A DNA stretch of 64,000 nucleotides from [Phialemoniopsis] sp. UDSM-2020 (Eukaryota > Ascomycota > Sordariomycetes > Thyridiales > Thyridiaceae), in NCBI GenBank assembly GCA_018873225.1, contig JAEILZ010000008.1, positions 62,001 through 126,000 on the forward strand, written 5' to 3'. The translations under genes were made by a program, and so were the position numbers. Below, one piece after another: positions 51,555-62,308 of this stretch (position 1 is the stretch's first letter; each line of letters begins with the position of its first letter). A model generated the notes under the pieces. The model made no database searches. It was not told where the DNA came from and saw only the letters and a program-made list of their open reading frames with translations.

Positions 51555-52241
51555 CTACTGGCCCGGGTGAGGAGCGCAGCTCGTCCCGATGCAGCAAGTG
51601 ATGACGTTGCTCTTGCAAAGGCCATTGGCGTTGGCCCCGTGGTCATCGGGAAAGGTGTAAGCCATGTTCTGGCACGGCTTGAAGAAGTCTGTCGCGAAGC
51701 CGGGAGTATCGCGGTTGGGGTTCTTGCACGAACCCCTTCCGTTGTAGTTGGCGCAGTTGTGCAGACTGAAGAGAGGCTTGCTGCAGCCTGTGACGACGCG
51801 GTTGTCGCAGCTGCAAGTAACGGGCACACTGAAGCCGGTGCTAGTTCTGATGTTAGTACAATCCGGCTTGACAAGGGAGTACAATGTGACATGGACTTAC
51901 ACATAAGATACGTCGATATCGAACATGGGTTTGCCGAACTGTGGGACAAAGGACCCTTCGATGAGGGACTCGTCGCCCATGAAAGCGTGTGCGGCACCGC
52001 TTTCTACCAGAGCAACATTGCCCGCCCAGCCAACAGGCAAAGAAAACTGGGTCGTTTGGCCGACCTTTAAAAGATTCAACTGGCCCCTATCAGGGTCGTG
52101 CTTCATTTGTACATCCTTTACGTGCTTGTTGACGATCTTAATTGTAAATTGGTTGGCGGCCCGCACTTCGGCCGGCTGAGGTAGAGCAACGACGCTGGAT
52201 GCAAGGCACAAAAGGCCCACGATGCTGATGCAGGATAGCAT
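51555..52241 (-). CDS. Secreted thaumatin-like small Cys-rich protein
   Basis: Two exons (51901..52241, 51555..51840) give 208 aa. The signal peptide is MLSCISIVGLLCLASSVVALP. The mature part shows FTIKIVNKHVKDVQMKHD, FSLPVGWAGNVALVES, PMFDIDVSYVTGFSVPVTCSCDNRVVTGC, CANYNGRGSCKNPNRD, FFKPCQNMAYTFPDDHGAN and a closing CKSNVITCCIGTSC. This is the pattern of fungal thaumatin-like/osmotin-fold secreted proteins, which often appear in secretomes and have antifungal or glucan-binding relatives. The family call rests on layout and Cys placement. Confidence 0.82.
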
Positions 52242-53617
52242 GACTGTAATGTATGCAGATAAAAGTATAGCTGGGGCTGTGATGGGATAGGAGGCTCGAG
52301 TAAAGGAGTGATATATAAGTAAGGAATGTGGTTGAATTCTCTTGATTGGGACTAACGGGGAGAGGCAAAAGGAGTGTTTGGATTGTCAACTTGATATGAT
52401 ACTGTAAGGGTGCATCGTGAAACCGAATGGGGTAATGATGAACTCTTATATACTACACTTCACCGTGGGATGCGTCCTCATGTAATCACTGGAATGCGAA
52501 CAAGTCCAGCTTGTCGCGGTTGGAACATCACACCTTTGCCAATAGGATGCAATGCCATCGCATGCTGACCTCCAGGTTCAGGGCTGTCCCTGCGCCGCAT
52601 CTCCAACATTTTTAGCCATGGGGAGCGCTACAGTTTCAGAATTAAGCTTGTCTGATGCAAGGCAGAACGCGGTAAAAGCCACGTTTGTGCTGATAAGAAT
52701 TCGTCTGTTAGTCGCAAGCGAGGCGTTGCCCAAGAGCCGGGCGGCTGTTGGCTGACAACGTCATGTCATCCGAACATTGCCAAAAAGACTGCACCATAAG
52801 CCAGGTGTTCCTGCATTGCCGAAAGGGTCTATCCGCTGATCGGTGGGCGTAAAAATAACTGGTCTGACAGGGGTAAAATAGCTGCCGCTGCAGTCCCCGT
52901 GCTGATTCGCAGGAGGCTTAGTGGCCACACCCTCCAACGTCTTGACTGAAGGCTAAGCCCCAATTGGCACCTCACGCAGCTAAATAAGGAGTCTGTGCCG
53001 GCACCCTGCAGCAGTGCCCTCTTCTGAAGTTTCCAAGGTTGCTTTATCTCTATATTTGTACAAAAACCACATGACGTCCATGGAACCCTTCAAAGCAAGC
53101 CCAACGCCCCGATCAGAACACCTTCTTACAACTATGGTTTAGGAAGGGGGAGCGAATTACGTTGGCCAAGTAGCGAATAATAGCACTGAATGAGGCGCGC
53201 CGCCTTAAGCTGATCTGACGGGCATGCATCTTGTGTAATGCTGGAGCGAGGCAATTCAACCCCGTGGGCTTTTATCCGGGGGCGCATCCGTCTGCTGTAA
53301 TAGACAGCTCCTCGCGTCTTGTCGCTCTTTTCATGGTCCGCGACGCCTCCTTGTGGCATTCAATGATCTAATGCCTCTGTCGACGTTGGTCTTGACTCCT
53401 ACCTATCACCTCCTCTCCGTTCGGAAATGTCGGTACCACGGCATTTCGATCCTTGGCATCTTTGTTCTCGATTGAACCAAGCCAGCTGACATCATCGAAA
53501 GAGTTTCGTGCTTGGTCCAGCTAGCGGACTAGACTGAATCACAACGAGTAGCTTAGGCATTGACTCGTCATCAGATTCCGTCTAGCTCTTTGCCCTCCTA
53601 ATGGGAAAACGCCCCCA
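52242..53617. other. Intergenic, thaumatin promoter and TF 3' flank
   Basis: About 1.4 kb without a supported gene. A minus-strand TATATAT at 52311-52317, 70 bp before the thaumatin-like start, is a plausible TATA box. The rest has only short, unremarkable frames; a 75-codon minus-strand frame at 53132-53359 shows no family. Confidence 0.5.
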
Positions 53618-55056
53618 TCAAACTTTCTGTAGAACCCCGACCTTGTCCCTAGGCCGCAGCAGCCCAGGCTTGGTAGCGATCCACTCGCGCGGGTGCGCCA
53701 GCCACGGGTGCCACTCCGGCCCCAGGTACTCGACGATGAGGTCCATGAGGTACGCGCCCGCGTCCTGGACCTGCCACATGAAGCGCCCGTGGTGCAGCAG
53801 CAGCGCGTAGTGCGCGAGCACGACGACGGCCTCGGGCCGGCGGTCCGCGACGAGGCGCGCGAACTCGGGCGGCACCAGCATCGTCCACGAGAAGAGCATC
53901 TGGTGCGGATTGCCCTCGGCGGCCTCGTTGGCGAGCGGCAGCGCGTCGAGCCCGACCTGCAGGTAGGCGATCGCCGTGCGGCAGGCCTGCTTGTCATCCT
54001 CGGTCAAGGTCGGGGACTGCTCGACGAGCTCGGCCGCGCCGTCGCAGTCGTCGCCCGTGGGCCGGCGCGACGTGAAGCCCTTGCTCCAGTTGAGGTAGGG
54101 CGCGAGGTCGGTCTCGAGGAGCAGGGGCCAGGCGCTGCGGGCGACGATGTACACGCCCCTCTGCGTGTCCATGCACTGCACGCAGTGGGTCAGAAAGTCC
54201 TCGAGGTTGCCGGGCCGCTTGGAGAGCATGTCGGCGAGCAGGTGGTGGCCCAGGGCGACGGAGAAGAGGAGGATCTCGACGCAGTTGGACCGATCTACCG
54301 TCTGGCTCCAGGCGCTCATGTTGAAGAGGGAGACGGCGCGTGTCTGCAGGGTGTCGGCCTGGTGGATGAAGCTGGCTGCTCTATCGGGATGTACGAATGC
54401 TAGATGGCGAGCGGAGAAGGCGAGGAGTTGGTGTAGTAGGTATGGTGCTTCGATGCCCTTCCTCAGTGCGAGAGCAACTCCGCTGTGGAATTCGCCGACG
54501 TGATCGCTGAGAGTGAACATGCGCTCATCAGTCGCAAGGTGGATGAGGAGCTCCATATGCGCCATGTTGAGGATGTTGTCGACACCTGGTGGCGGGTCGC
54601 TGGTGCTGGAACCGGGAGTCGGCTGCGACGAGTGCGAGGAGCTGGGTGTGACTGCAATAGACGGTATCGTGGTCTGTGGTGTGTTGACATCGTGCATATG
54701 TGTATCGCCGGGACTCGTGGGTGCCTCACGGGGGGATGCGCCTGCGCTCAGCCGGCCGCCGCCGGCAGGTGCCGGAGTTGCGTAGCTGCACTCCCGCTGG
54801 GACATGGTACAGAGGAGACATACCGGGCGGCCTTCGTCGCACTGTTGAATGTACAATGATTAGTTATGATGAATAGAGTGAGTGTAGATTGAGAGGAGCG
54901 CTTGGCGCTTGTTCTCCGTACCTTGACGTGCCGCCGCTTGCTGTCTCAGCGCTTATTAGTGCCTGCATGGGATGTGCGCGTATTCATATGCCTGAAATGA
55001 TGTACTGACCATTCGAGACAACCTCCCCTGGACTTTTTGTGCCTGCGTCGAAGCAT
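53618..55056 (-). CDS. Zn2Cys6 transcription factor (sterol-uptake-control-like) with a 19-nt exon
   Basis: Three exons (55010..55056, 54922..54940, 53618..54841) close to 429 aa. The long open frame alone lacks an ATG and the first cysteines; adding the two upstream exons restores the class signature RRRHKKSRGGCLECKRRHVKCDEGRP (start MLRRR). The zinc cluster is CLECKRRHVKC, PVCLLC and REC. This N-terminus is typical of the UPC2/ECM22-like C6 group. The rest shows MAHMELLIHLATDERMFTL, HQLLAFSARHLAFVHPDRA and ARRLVADRRPEAVVVLAHYALLLHHG-like helices. The third exon is very GC-rich at third positions. It is divergent from an RTA1-family exporter across a promoter with palindromes. Confidence 0.9.
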
Positions 55057-55127
55057 GGCGTTGTCAGGTGGGGGGTTCAAATTCCTTCAGATAGGAGCAT
55101 CGCTGGGCGAATCTTGGGTGTCCTTCA

Positions 55128-55139
55128 AATACGCGTATT
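55128..55139. promoter_or_regulatory. Perfect palindrome AATACGCGTATT
   Basis: A 12-bp perfect inverted repeat, 72 bp upstream of the Zn2Cys6 start. Its sequence recurs as a longer palindrome at 55776-55789 in the same divergent promoter. Confidence 0.5.
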
Positions 55140-55775
55140 ACGAAGTCGCCAGGCAATCAGCATACGATGGGTTTCTGCCAGGTAGGGCTGCGTTAGCCTT
55201 GACAGCACCAGGGTCGGTCGGGGATATGACACTCCTCCCTCGGGCAGCTCGAAAGTAGGGTAAGCGACAGTTATACCAATCAGGTACGGCTGGAGGGAAC
55301 CAAGGGATGTGCGCGGCCTGCTACAATGTCCCGAGAAGGATGACGCTACGTGCGATGCTGGCGTAGATTGTGGAGATCGGGCGGCCGTAGCGAATCCCGT
55401 TTGGCCCATGCGTGTCCGCTGTGGGAGCCTCAAGAAGTTAAGCTTAACGAGATCAATGCTAGAACATGACTAGCAGGACTGCCAGTTCGCCTTAGCTCAC
55501 CAGTGGGGCTGTGTTTTCACAGCGGCACGCGCAAAACTTTGGTCTGGATGGTTTGACACCGGGATGATGGGTCACAACGGCAGTTACAGGCAACACATCA
55601 GTCCAGCGGTTCATGGTAGGGTAACAGGTCGCAACGCAAGAGATTCGATGGAGGAAAAAGCGGTACTTCATGGAACACTTCGGTGGCTTGGCAGACCAGG
55701 ACGCGTATTTCGATCAGTGCTTTGCGGGCTTAGCCGGATTGACAGACCGTCCATTTCACGCTTCTCCAGCTGACC

Positions 55776-55789
55776 TAATACGCGTATTA
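55776..55789. promoter_or_regulatory. Perfect palindrome TAATACGCGTATTA
   Basis: A 14-bp perfect inverted repeat about 370 bp upstream of the RTA1 gene. It contains the whole 12-bp palindrome found at 55128-55139. A partial copy (ACGCGTATT) is at 55701-55709. The 55057-56158 interval otherwise has no gene. Confidence 0.5.
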
Positions 55790-55955
55790 AAAGCCGCTAA
55801 ACCAACTTGGGCGATCTTCAATGGCTGACAGCCCAAGATGTCTCCGGTGTGAATGCTCTGCTGTGGAGGCAGAGATATCGAACATTGGCTCGTCATGCTC
55901 CAGGTTTGCATACCTTCTTTGCTTTCTCCATCTCCTTTCCAGAGGGCTCTCTGGA

Positions 55956-55963
55956 TATATAAG
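55956..55963 (+). promoter_or_regulatory. Probable TATA box of the RTA1-family gene
   Basis: TATATAAG lies 203 bp upstream of the proposed start at 56159, followed by a pyrimidine-rich and then CA-rich leader. Confidence 0.5.
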
Positions 55964-56158
55964 CTGCAGTTTTCGCATCGCATTTTCTATCGTGCTCTCT
56001 TGTCTCCAAAACCACCAGCAACACCTCTAGGCTGAAAGTGCAACGGCAACAGGGTCAAGCCCAAACGTAGAAGAAGCTTGACAGATCGACTACATATTCA
56101 CATCACTGTTATACACAAGCCACATACGCACTTACAGGAGCAATACTTGGCTAGGAAA

Positions 56159-57468
56159 ATGCCTGCAGACGGCGTCCCTGGCAAGTCTTCTCAATCAATT
56201 TTAAGTAGCGGCATGTTTGACTAACAAGAACACCAGTCCTCGGCAGTCTCTTCGTATACGAGCCGAACAGAGGCGCGCCCATCTTCTTCACTGTTGCTTT
56301 TGCCATTTCGGCCATCGCTCATCTGTGGCAGTGTTTGTAAGGACATGCCTCCCCGTACTTACCACCATGATGACCAGACTAACACTCTAATTAGCAAGTA
56401 TGGAACGTTCAGACTGATTGGGTTGCACCCTTTCTGTGCTGTATCATTCACTGCCGGTTTCGCCCTGCGAGTGATTGGTGCGAATGGCCACTACATCTAC
56501 AGCAAGGAAAACAGCAATCTCGTCATCTATATCCTGATGCAGGTGTTCATCCAGATCTGCCCGTGAGTATCCCTTGTCTGTGCTCTTTCATATGTGGGTT
56601 TGGCTGACTCCGAGTGATACACAGTCCTCTGCTCGAACTGTCCAACTATCACGTCCTTGGACGCATGTTCTACTACGTGCCCTACTACTCACCCCTGCCA
56701 GCAAACCGGGTGCTGGCCACCTTTGGCGGACTGATGATGATTGTCGAGGCTCTCAACGCGATAGGCGTGTCTCTGGTCGCGAACCCCACCGGTCAAGCAC
56801 AAGGACTGGGCGGCAACATGATCTTGGCCGCTCTGTCACTCCAGCTCGTTGTCATCGCAACCTTCTTCGTGCTCTCTGGCGTTTTCCACCGGCGGTGCCT
56901 CCGAGCCGGCGTCCGCAACCGCTCCGTCACTACGCCCTTGTGGGTACTCTACGTCAGCATGATCTTGATCCTGGTGCGCTGCATCTACCGCCTTGTGGAA
57001 CATACCGGATCTACCGGAGTACACCTGAGCGACTATGAGTCTCTACTAGCCTTGACTCCGATTCTGCGCTACGAATGGTACTTTTACATCTTCGAAGCCA
57101 CGCTGATGTTCCTCAACTCGGTGCTGTGGAACGTCTGGAACCCCGGCCGGTATCTGCCCGCAAGCCACAACATCCATCTATCCCAGGACGGCAAGACAGA
57201 GATCGTCAGCGAGGAGGCGCCGGACAATCGGACATCCTTACAAAAGTTTCTTCACATCTTCACCATGGGCGTCCTCTTCCATAAGAAGAGAGGAGGTCCA
57301 GGCTCCGCACCCGTGGGCCAAGACATTCCTGATGACCGGTCAGTTCCCGAGAAGGTCCTCAACCTGCTCACTTTCGGCATCTTGTTCCGACGGCGAAGGA
57401 CTAGCCGCGCATTCACCGAGCTGGACGAGTACCCGAGCCCTGAGCGCCGAACTCTGGTCAGGGCGTAG
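56159..57468 (+). CDS. RTA1-family seven-helix membrane protein (lipid-translocating exporter type)
   Basis: Four exons (56159..56180, 56237..56336, 56395..56562, 56625..57468) close to 377 aa. RTA1/RSB1 proteins of the plasma membrane give resistance to aminosterols or sphingoid bases. Features are LGSLFVYEPNRGAPIFFTVAF in helix 1, HLWQCFKYGTFRLIGLHPFCAVSFTAGFALRVIGA, the YILMQVFIQICPPLLELSNYHVLGRMFYYV block, LNAIGVSLVANPTGQAQGLGGNMI, and LRYEWYFYIFEATLMFLNSVLWNVWNPGRYLP near the end, followed by a hydrophilic tail. The first exon is only 22 nt and its donor is GCAAGT, so the first intron is GC-AG. It is divergent from a UPC2-like Zn2Cys6 gene, which could be its regulator. Confidence 0.9.
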
Positions 57469-57805
57469 ACCAAGTCACCTAGGCCATATTCTTTCCGCAA
57501 ACTGCTAGCCGTGAGACCCAATTTCATTTGTTTTGTTGTGAGAGGTTCGGAACCCAGTTTTACACGCATGTAGAAAATTTGTAATCATAGCGACACCGCC
57601 ATACAGTGAATAGTAATAGGATAGATATTGTATTTACATAGAATGGAACAAATATCCCTGGTTAACCTATCTTCTCAGTCCCCCCTTCATGCTTAGCCAA
57701 ACCAATCATGAGTACATTCCGTGGTCATTCATATCGTGTCCACTCGCTAAACTTCGTTCCTGGAAACATAGAAACAGTCGCAACGTGCGAATGCTGAGCT
57801 TCAAA
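57469..57805. other. Convergent 3' flanks of RTA1 and amylase genes
   Basis: These 337 bp between two convergent stop codons are A/T-rich around 57,570-57,660 and contain no gene. Confidence 0.5.
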
Positions 57806-59302
57806 TCACGAACTGAGCAGGACTACAGGCTGCCCATTGCTCACCTGCACACAGATATTGCCATCGCCATCGGAGCTGTAGCTCCCACTACCAAACACAT
57901 CGTTCCACGACCCATTCGCCTGCTGGGCGTTGAAGCAAACCTGCTCATTGTAGCTAGACCCGCTGTTAACAGTCAACACGACGAGCTTGCCGCCCGCACG
58001 ACTGAAACCGTACGCGTTGCCACCGACGTAGAGATGGACATGATCGTTCCCACCCAGACCGCCCGCCGCCTTCTTGGCCGCCGACAGCTTGGCGATGGCG
58101 GCGTACATGTCCGAGTTGGTGTCGAACCCGCTGCGCCACAGGTCCTCGCGGTTCGCCGGGTCGTTCCCTCCAGAGTACCCCTGCTCCGTGCCGTAGTACA
58201 CAATGGGTATGCCGCGCGACAGCACGACGTACGCGAGCGCGTTCTTGAGCAGCGCCGTGTCGCCGTTGTCGCTGAGCCAGCGCGCGTTGTCATGGTTGTC
58301 GAGGAACGTGCCGAGGGCCGTGGCGTCGGGGAACTGCGACCCGACGCGGTCGTGCATGTCGGCCATGTCCTGCGCGGACCCCTGTTCCTTGTAGAAGCGC
58401 GTCAGGGGGTAGTAGATGGCGTAGTCGAGCAGCCCCCCCATGAGCTGGGCGTAGGGCACGAGGTAGTCCGGGTCGCCGTCGAAGACCTCGCCGATGGTGT
58501 AGACGCCGGCGGCCGAGGCGAAGCCCGGCCAAAAGGTCTTCTCGACGTGTTTCACGGTGTCGATGCGCACGCCGTCGAACTGGTACTCGTTGACGAGCCA
58601 GGCGATCCAGGTGTTGTAGACGTCGCGGATGTTGGAGTCGTCCGTCTTGACGTCGGGGAGTCCGGCGATCCAGCACTGCTCGATGCTGGTTTGGTCGTTG
58701 TAGTTGATGTCGCAGCGGCTGTGGTAGGAACTCTGCTGGTTCAGTGGGTCAGGCTTGTAGGTGGAGATGTCACCGCTGCCCATGTGGTTGGCAACAACGT
58801 CGACCATCACGTACATGCCCTACGAATCACTGTTAGCTTGAGCGAGGGGATGAGAAGAGCGCTTGTTGACATACCCTAGAGTGCGCGGCGCTGACGAGGC
58901 TCTTCAGGTCATCCGCGGACCCATAGTTGCTGTTGACCGAGTACAGATCTGATGCCCAGTATCCATGGTAGCCGCCGGGAGTGTCTTCAAGACTTGGTCA
59001 GTGTGTGGAAGTATATCATGGAAGGCAAAAGACTCACTCGCAACAACCGGAGTGATCCAGATGGCATCAAAGCCCATGCCCGATATGTAGTCGAGCTTGC
59101 CCTCGAGACCCTTGAAGGTACCGCCGCAGTAGTCTCCGAGATTGCCACAGCCATCGCCCCCTGTGTCATCTGCAGACCGGGCAACACGGTCCGTCAAGGC
59201 AAAGTATATATTGCGAGACTTCCACGCATTGGCATCAGCTGCCAAAGCTGATGGAGCAAGCTGGACAGCAGCCGCCAAGAGCAGAGAAGCCCATGTCTTC
59301 AT
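57806..59302 (-). CDS. Secreted GH13 alpha-amylase
   Basis: Cleaves alpha-1,4 bonds of starch outside the cell. Three exons (59038..59302, 58875..58984, 57806..58819) close to 462 aa. The signal peptide is [23 protein letters not shown]13 regions in order: [39 protein letters not shown], then after the first intron [15 protein letters not shown], region I DVVANHMG, region [14 protein letters not shown] (nucleophile Asp), region III GEVFDG (acid Glu) and region [13 protein letters not shown] (Asp). It is shorter than Taka-amylase-type enzymes with a starch-binding domain; no CBM20 follows, only a C-terminal beta domain ([12 protein letters not shown]). The exon is very GC-rich, which makes long but meaningless open frames on the other strand. 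Confidence 0.95.
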
Positions 59303-60441
59303 CTTGTGTCAACAAAGAACAAAATGTCAGACGGGTCTCGAAGCAGAAGTTGTCGGCGATTTCAGGTCAACAGGCCGCTTGAGTTGTCGATTTGGCGATC
59401 AAGTAGACGCGGAAACAATAGGCTGCGAGGCTTGTTTTATAATTCAAGATCCATGTGCCAAGTTGAAGGCATTTTAAACCCGCGCGGTGACCACAACGCT
59501 TTGGCTTTGACGACGGATGGAGGCTCGGCCGGCTCGGCGAGGTACATGTATCCCCAGAAAATGAACGGCCCGATCCTGGGGGGCTGCCGAGACGGGGATT
59601 GACTTTTATGCGGTATGTATAATATCGCGGACTATGGCAGCACCTGCTCTGCTGAAACGGGCCGTTTGTACAGATGATCGACAACACTTGAGCCCTTACC
59701 CATGCCAAGTTGGGGTCAATTGCCGGTTCCTGTGATTGATGACATGGGTGTCGGAGACTCCGCCTTGGGGGGATTTGCGATGTTTAGCTCCGCATCACAT
59801 GAATCAATGCAGGAACTGGCTTCGTCGCAATCGGCCCTGATGCTTTTCACAGATTCTGATTCGCGTATTCTCAGCTCTCTCCCTTGACCTAGTCGACGTT
59901 GATGTCAAGAAGAGGAGGGAAGCGGGGAAGCGACAGCAAGGTCAGCTTCAAGTGTAACAACCTCCACTCAGCCCCCGTGTCGCTTCCCCGGAATGATCCC
60001 GCTTCGTGGCACTTGAACCACCCCACAGATCTCTCCCCAGGTTGTCTGATCGATGCGATCTTGGCTGGGCAGACCCATTCATAAGCAACTCAGCTTTCAC
60101 TTAAGTGAAACTGATGACCAAGACTCTCACCCCACAAGCAGCATGGCAGTTCACAATCTCGGCCCTACTCGAAAGGATTTACAAATGTCGGCCGGATTAT
60201 GTCTAGGTGCTCAGAGGTGTATCTCTACTGACGCACAGTGTTCATGATACCTGACTGACAGTCTGACCTTCAATGCGGTCGGCGAGACATAGCAAACGAG
60301 TTGATGGGATGGAGATGACGTCACTGATTTGGCCGAACAGCTTGGGGTTTGGCCCATTCCTAGGATGATCGGAATTGAGCGACCCGTAAACAGCTCAATC
60401 GTGCAGACTTGTACACTGCCCCTTCGCATCATCCCATATTG
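59303..60441. other. Intergenic, divergent promoter of amylase and AP endonuclease
   Basis: About 1.1 kb with no supported gene. It is GC-rich near 59,480-59,600 and includes a CGGCCGGCTCGGC stretch at 59,525-59,540 next to the amylase side. I did not find a clear CGG-N8-CGG (AmyR-type) site by eye. Confidence 0.45.
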
Positions 60442-61716
60442 ATGATGTCCAACAGGCCGCAGGACATCAGCCCGCCACCACTCAAGAGACGCAGGCTCGC
60501 CGAAGTGGAACGGCTTACGCCTACTGAGGCCGAAGAAACGCCATCGACAAAAGACGCGCACCACGGCAGCTCGATTCGCATATACTCCTGGAACATCAAC
60601 GGCATACAACCTTTCATTCCTGAGTCATCGGCACCGATCACTTCTTTCTTCAAGCCAAAAGGGGCCGGTACAGAGTTGGCAAGAGAAAGCAAGCCAGCTG
60701 CTGGTCCAGCCTCCCTACGCGCCTGGCTCTCCCACCACGATTGGCCGGAGGTACTATTCCTTCAAGAGGTCAAGATCAACAGCACGAATACGCAACTGTT
60801 GTCCACTTTGGCCTCGAGCTTGAACACGCCCCTCAATGCATCTGATACCACACACAAGGACGACAGACGGTATACACTGCACACCACTCTACCTCGAGAT
60901 CGATTCAATGCCCGAGGCTTTGGAGGCAAGCTTTACGGTGTAGCAACGATCCTGCGAGCCGACTTTGAGAAGAAACATGCTATCAGTGTCAGAGACGTCC
61001 CATGGGACCTGGAAGGGAGGGTGAGCATCGTGGAGACTCAGCTGTCAAGTCACCACGATACCGCAACGGGCACGAAACCATCTACCAACTCAACAGAGCC
61101 CAGTACGTCCAGGCCTCTGGCCATCATCAACGTCTACGCTGTCAACGGTACCTCAGCCGAGTACAAGTCTCCCAGAGACGGGCACGTCGTCGGCACGCGC
61201 CATGATCGCAAGCTCGCCTTTCACTCTCTCCTTCGAGACGAGAGCCTCGCTCTGGAGGCGCGTGGCTTTGATGTCATCATCGCGGGCGATCTGAACATTG
61301 CGCGCGGTCGCATAGACGGACACCCCAACCTCCGGACATGGCCGACACAACATTGCCACAACAGGGCGGACTTCAACCTCAAGTTCTTCAGTCCCGTAGA
61401 CAATGAGCGTGCTGGTGCACATGTCGAGAGACCCTCATACGGTGAAGAATTCACAAGTGACAAGGACTCAGGGCGGTGCCTCGATGGGGTCGACGTATAC
61501 CGTGCCATTCATGGTGATAGGAGGCAGTACACCTATCATGGACGCACGAGGGACTGGGGAAGTAGCTGCGACAGGGTCGATCTCATCATCGTCTCGAAGA
61601 ACCTTTGGGAGAGTGGACGTGCTGTCGGTACTGGCATTCTGGACTCTCCTCAAGAACGTGGTCCCAGCGACCATGTGCCTCTCTGGGTCGAGGTCAAGAT
61701 GGATGAGATTGGCTAG
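60442..61716 (+). CDS. ExoIII/APE1-type AP endonuclease
   Basis: A single exon of 424 aa in the endonuclease/exonuclease/phosphatase fold. The start at 60442 is the first ATG (second ATG follows directly). The N-terminus is basic and proline-rich (PPPLKRRRLAE), a likely nuclear signal. Catalytic blocks are IYSWNINGI (Asn), VLFLQEVKI (Glu, metal), AGDLNIARG (Asp, Asn), NFNLKFFSP-like ADFNLKFFSP and the closing GPSDHVPLWVEV (Asp-His). FNARGFGGKLYGVATIL and DVPWDLEGRV are also typical. It repairs abasic sites by cutting the DNA backbone 5' of the lesion. The length and inserts place it closer to fungal ExoIII-like proteins than to APN2, which has a C-terminal zinc finger absent here. Confidence 0.92.
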   Translation: MMSNRPQDISPPPLKRRRLAEVERLTPTEAEETPSTKDAHHGSSIRIYSWNINGIQPFIPESSAPITSFFKPKGAGTELARESKPAAGPASLRAWLSHHDWPEVLFLQEVKINSTNTQLLSTLASSLNTPLNASDTTHKDDRRYTLHTTLPRDRFNARGFGGKLYGVATILRADFEKKHAISVRDVPWDLEGRVSIVETQLSSHHDTATGTKPSTNSTEPSTSRPLAIINVYAVNGTSAEYKSPRDGHVVGTRHDRKLAFHSLLRDESLALEARGFDVIIAGDLNIARGRIDGHPNLRTWPTQHCHNRADFNLKFFSPVDNERAGAHVERPSYGEEFTSDKDSGRCLDGVDVYRAIHGDRRQYTYHGRTRDWGSSCDRVDLIIVSKNLWESGRAVGTGILDSPQERGPSDHVPLWVEVKMDEIG

Positions 61717-62308
61717 GGTCACTAGTCTTTGGTTGATCAACGCGTTTCAATCCGTCAGTTGAGGAACACGATAAGCGCGTTCAACCCCTACCCAAACAAG
61801 GATCGGGGAGATGAAAATGTGTACTAGAACAATCCCTGATTGGTTCGCGCCCAGCGGCTGCCGCGGACGTGCTCCGCGGGCCCCGAAAGTGGGCCTTCAA
61901 GCCGGGCAACCCGAGCAGTCCGTAGGTAGACATTGAACGAAGATATCTCCAGATGCTGAGGTGCAGAATCAGGACTAGAGAACCTATTGGCTGGATTCCT
62001 TAAAACCTGTCTAACGGGTACCTGCATTGGCCGGTATCTGTGTGAATTCGCGCGCTCCTGCAACGCATCTCTGGGCCGAGATTCCACTTCATCGGGCGGG
62101 GCTGGCTCTGACGTCGAGTCTGTTTTTTATGAGCAGTTTCTAGCCTTCAAATTTGGTTCCTTTTTCTTCTGATTCTCGTGAGACTTTGACAGACATGAAT
62201 ACTTCTCGCTGACAGTCGGTTGTTGTCTTGATTCGTTGCACAAGTCATAATTTGGTTGGACCCGGCAGGCAAAGGTCGCCAGCGATCAAAACACACCTCG
62301 CGTTGCGG
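61717..62308. other. Intergenic: AP endonuclease 3' flank and ceramide synthase promoter
   Basis: These 592 bp hold no gene. A plus-strand frame leads into the ceramide synthase but has no ATG before 62309. Confidence 0.5.

Noticed and set aside
53693..54403. 236-codon plus-strand frame opposite the Zn2Cys6 gene
   Set aside because: Antisense shadow of a GC3-rich exon; no family features.
57689..58879. 396-codon plus-strand open frame opposite the amylase
   Set aside because: It mirrors the very GC-rich amylase exon; its protein is Val/Arg/Asp-rich low complexity with no family.
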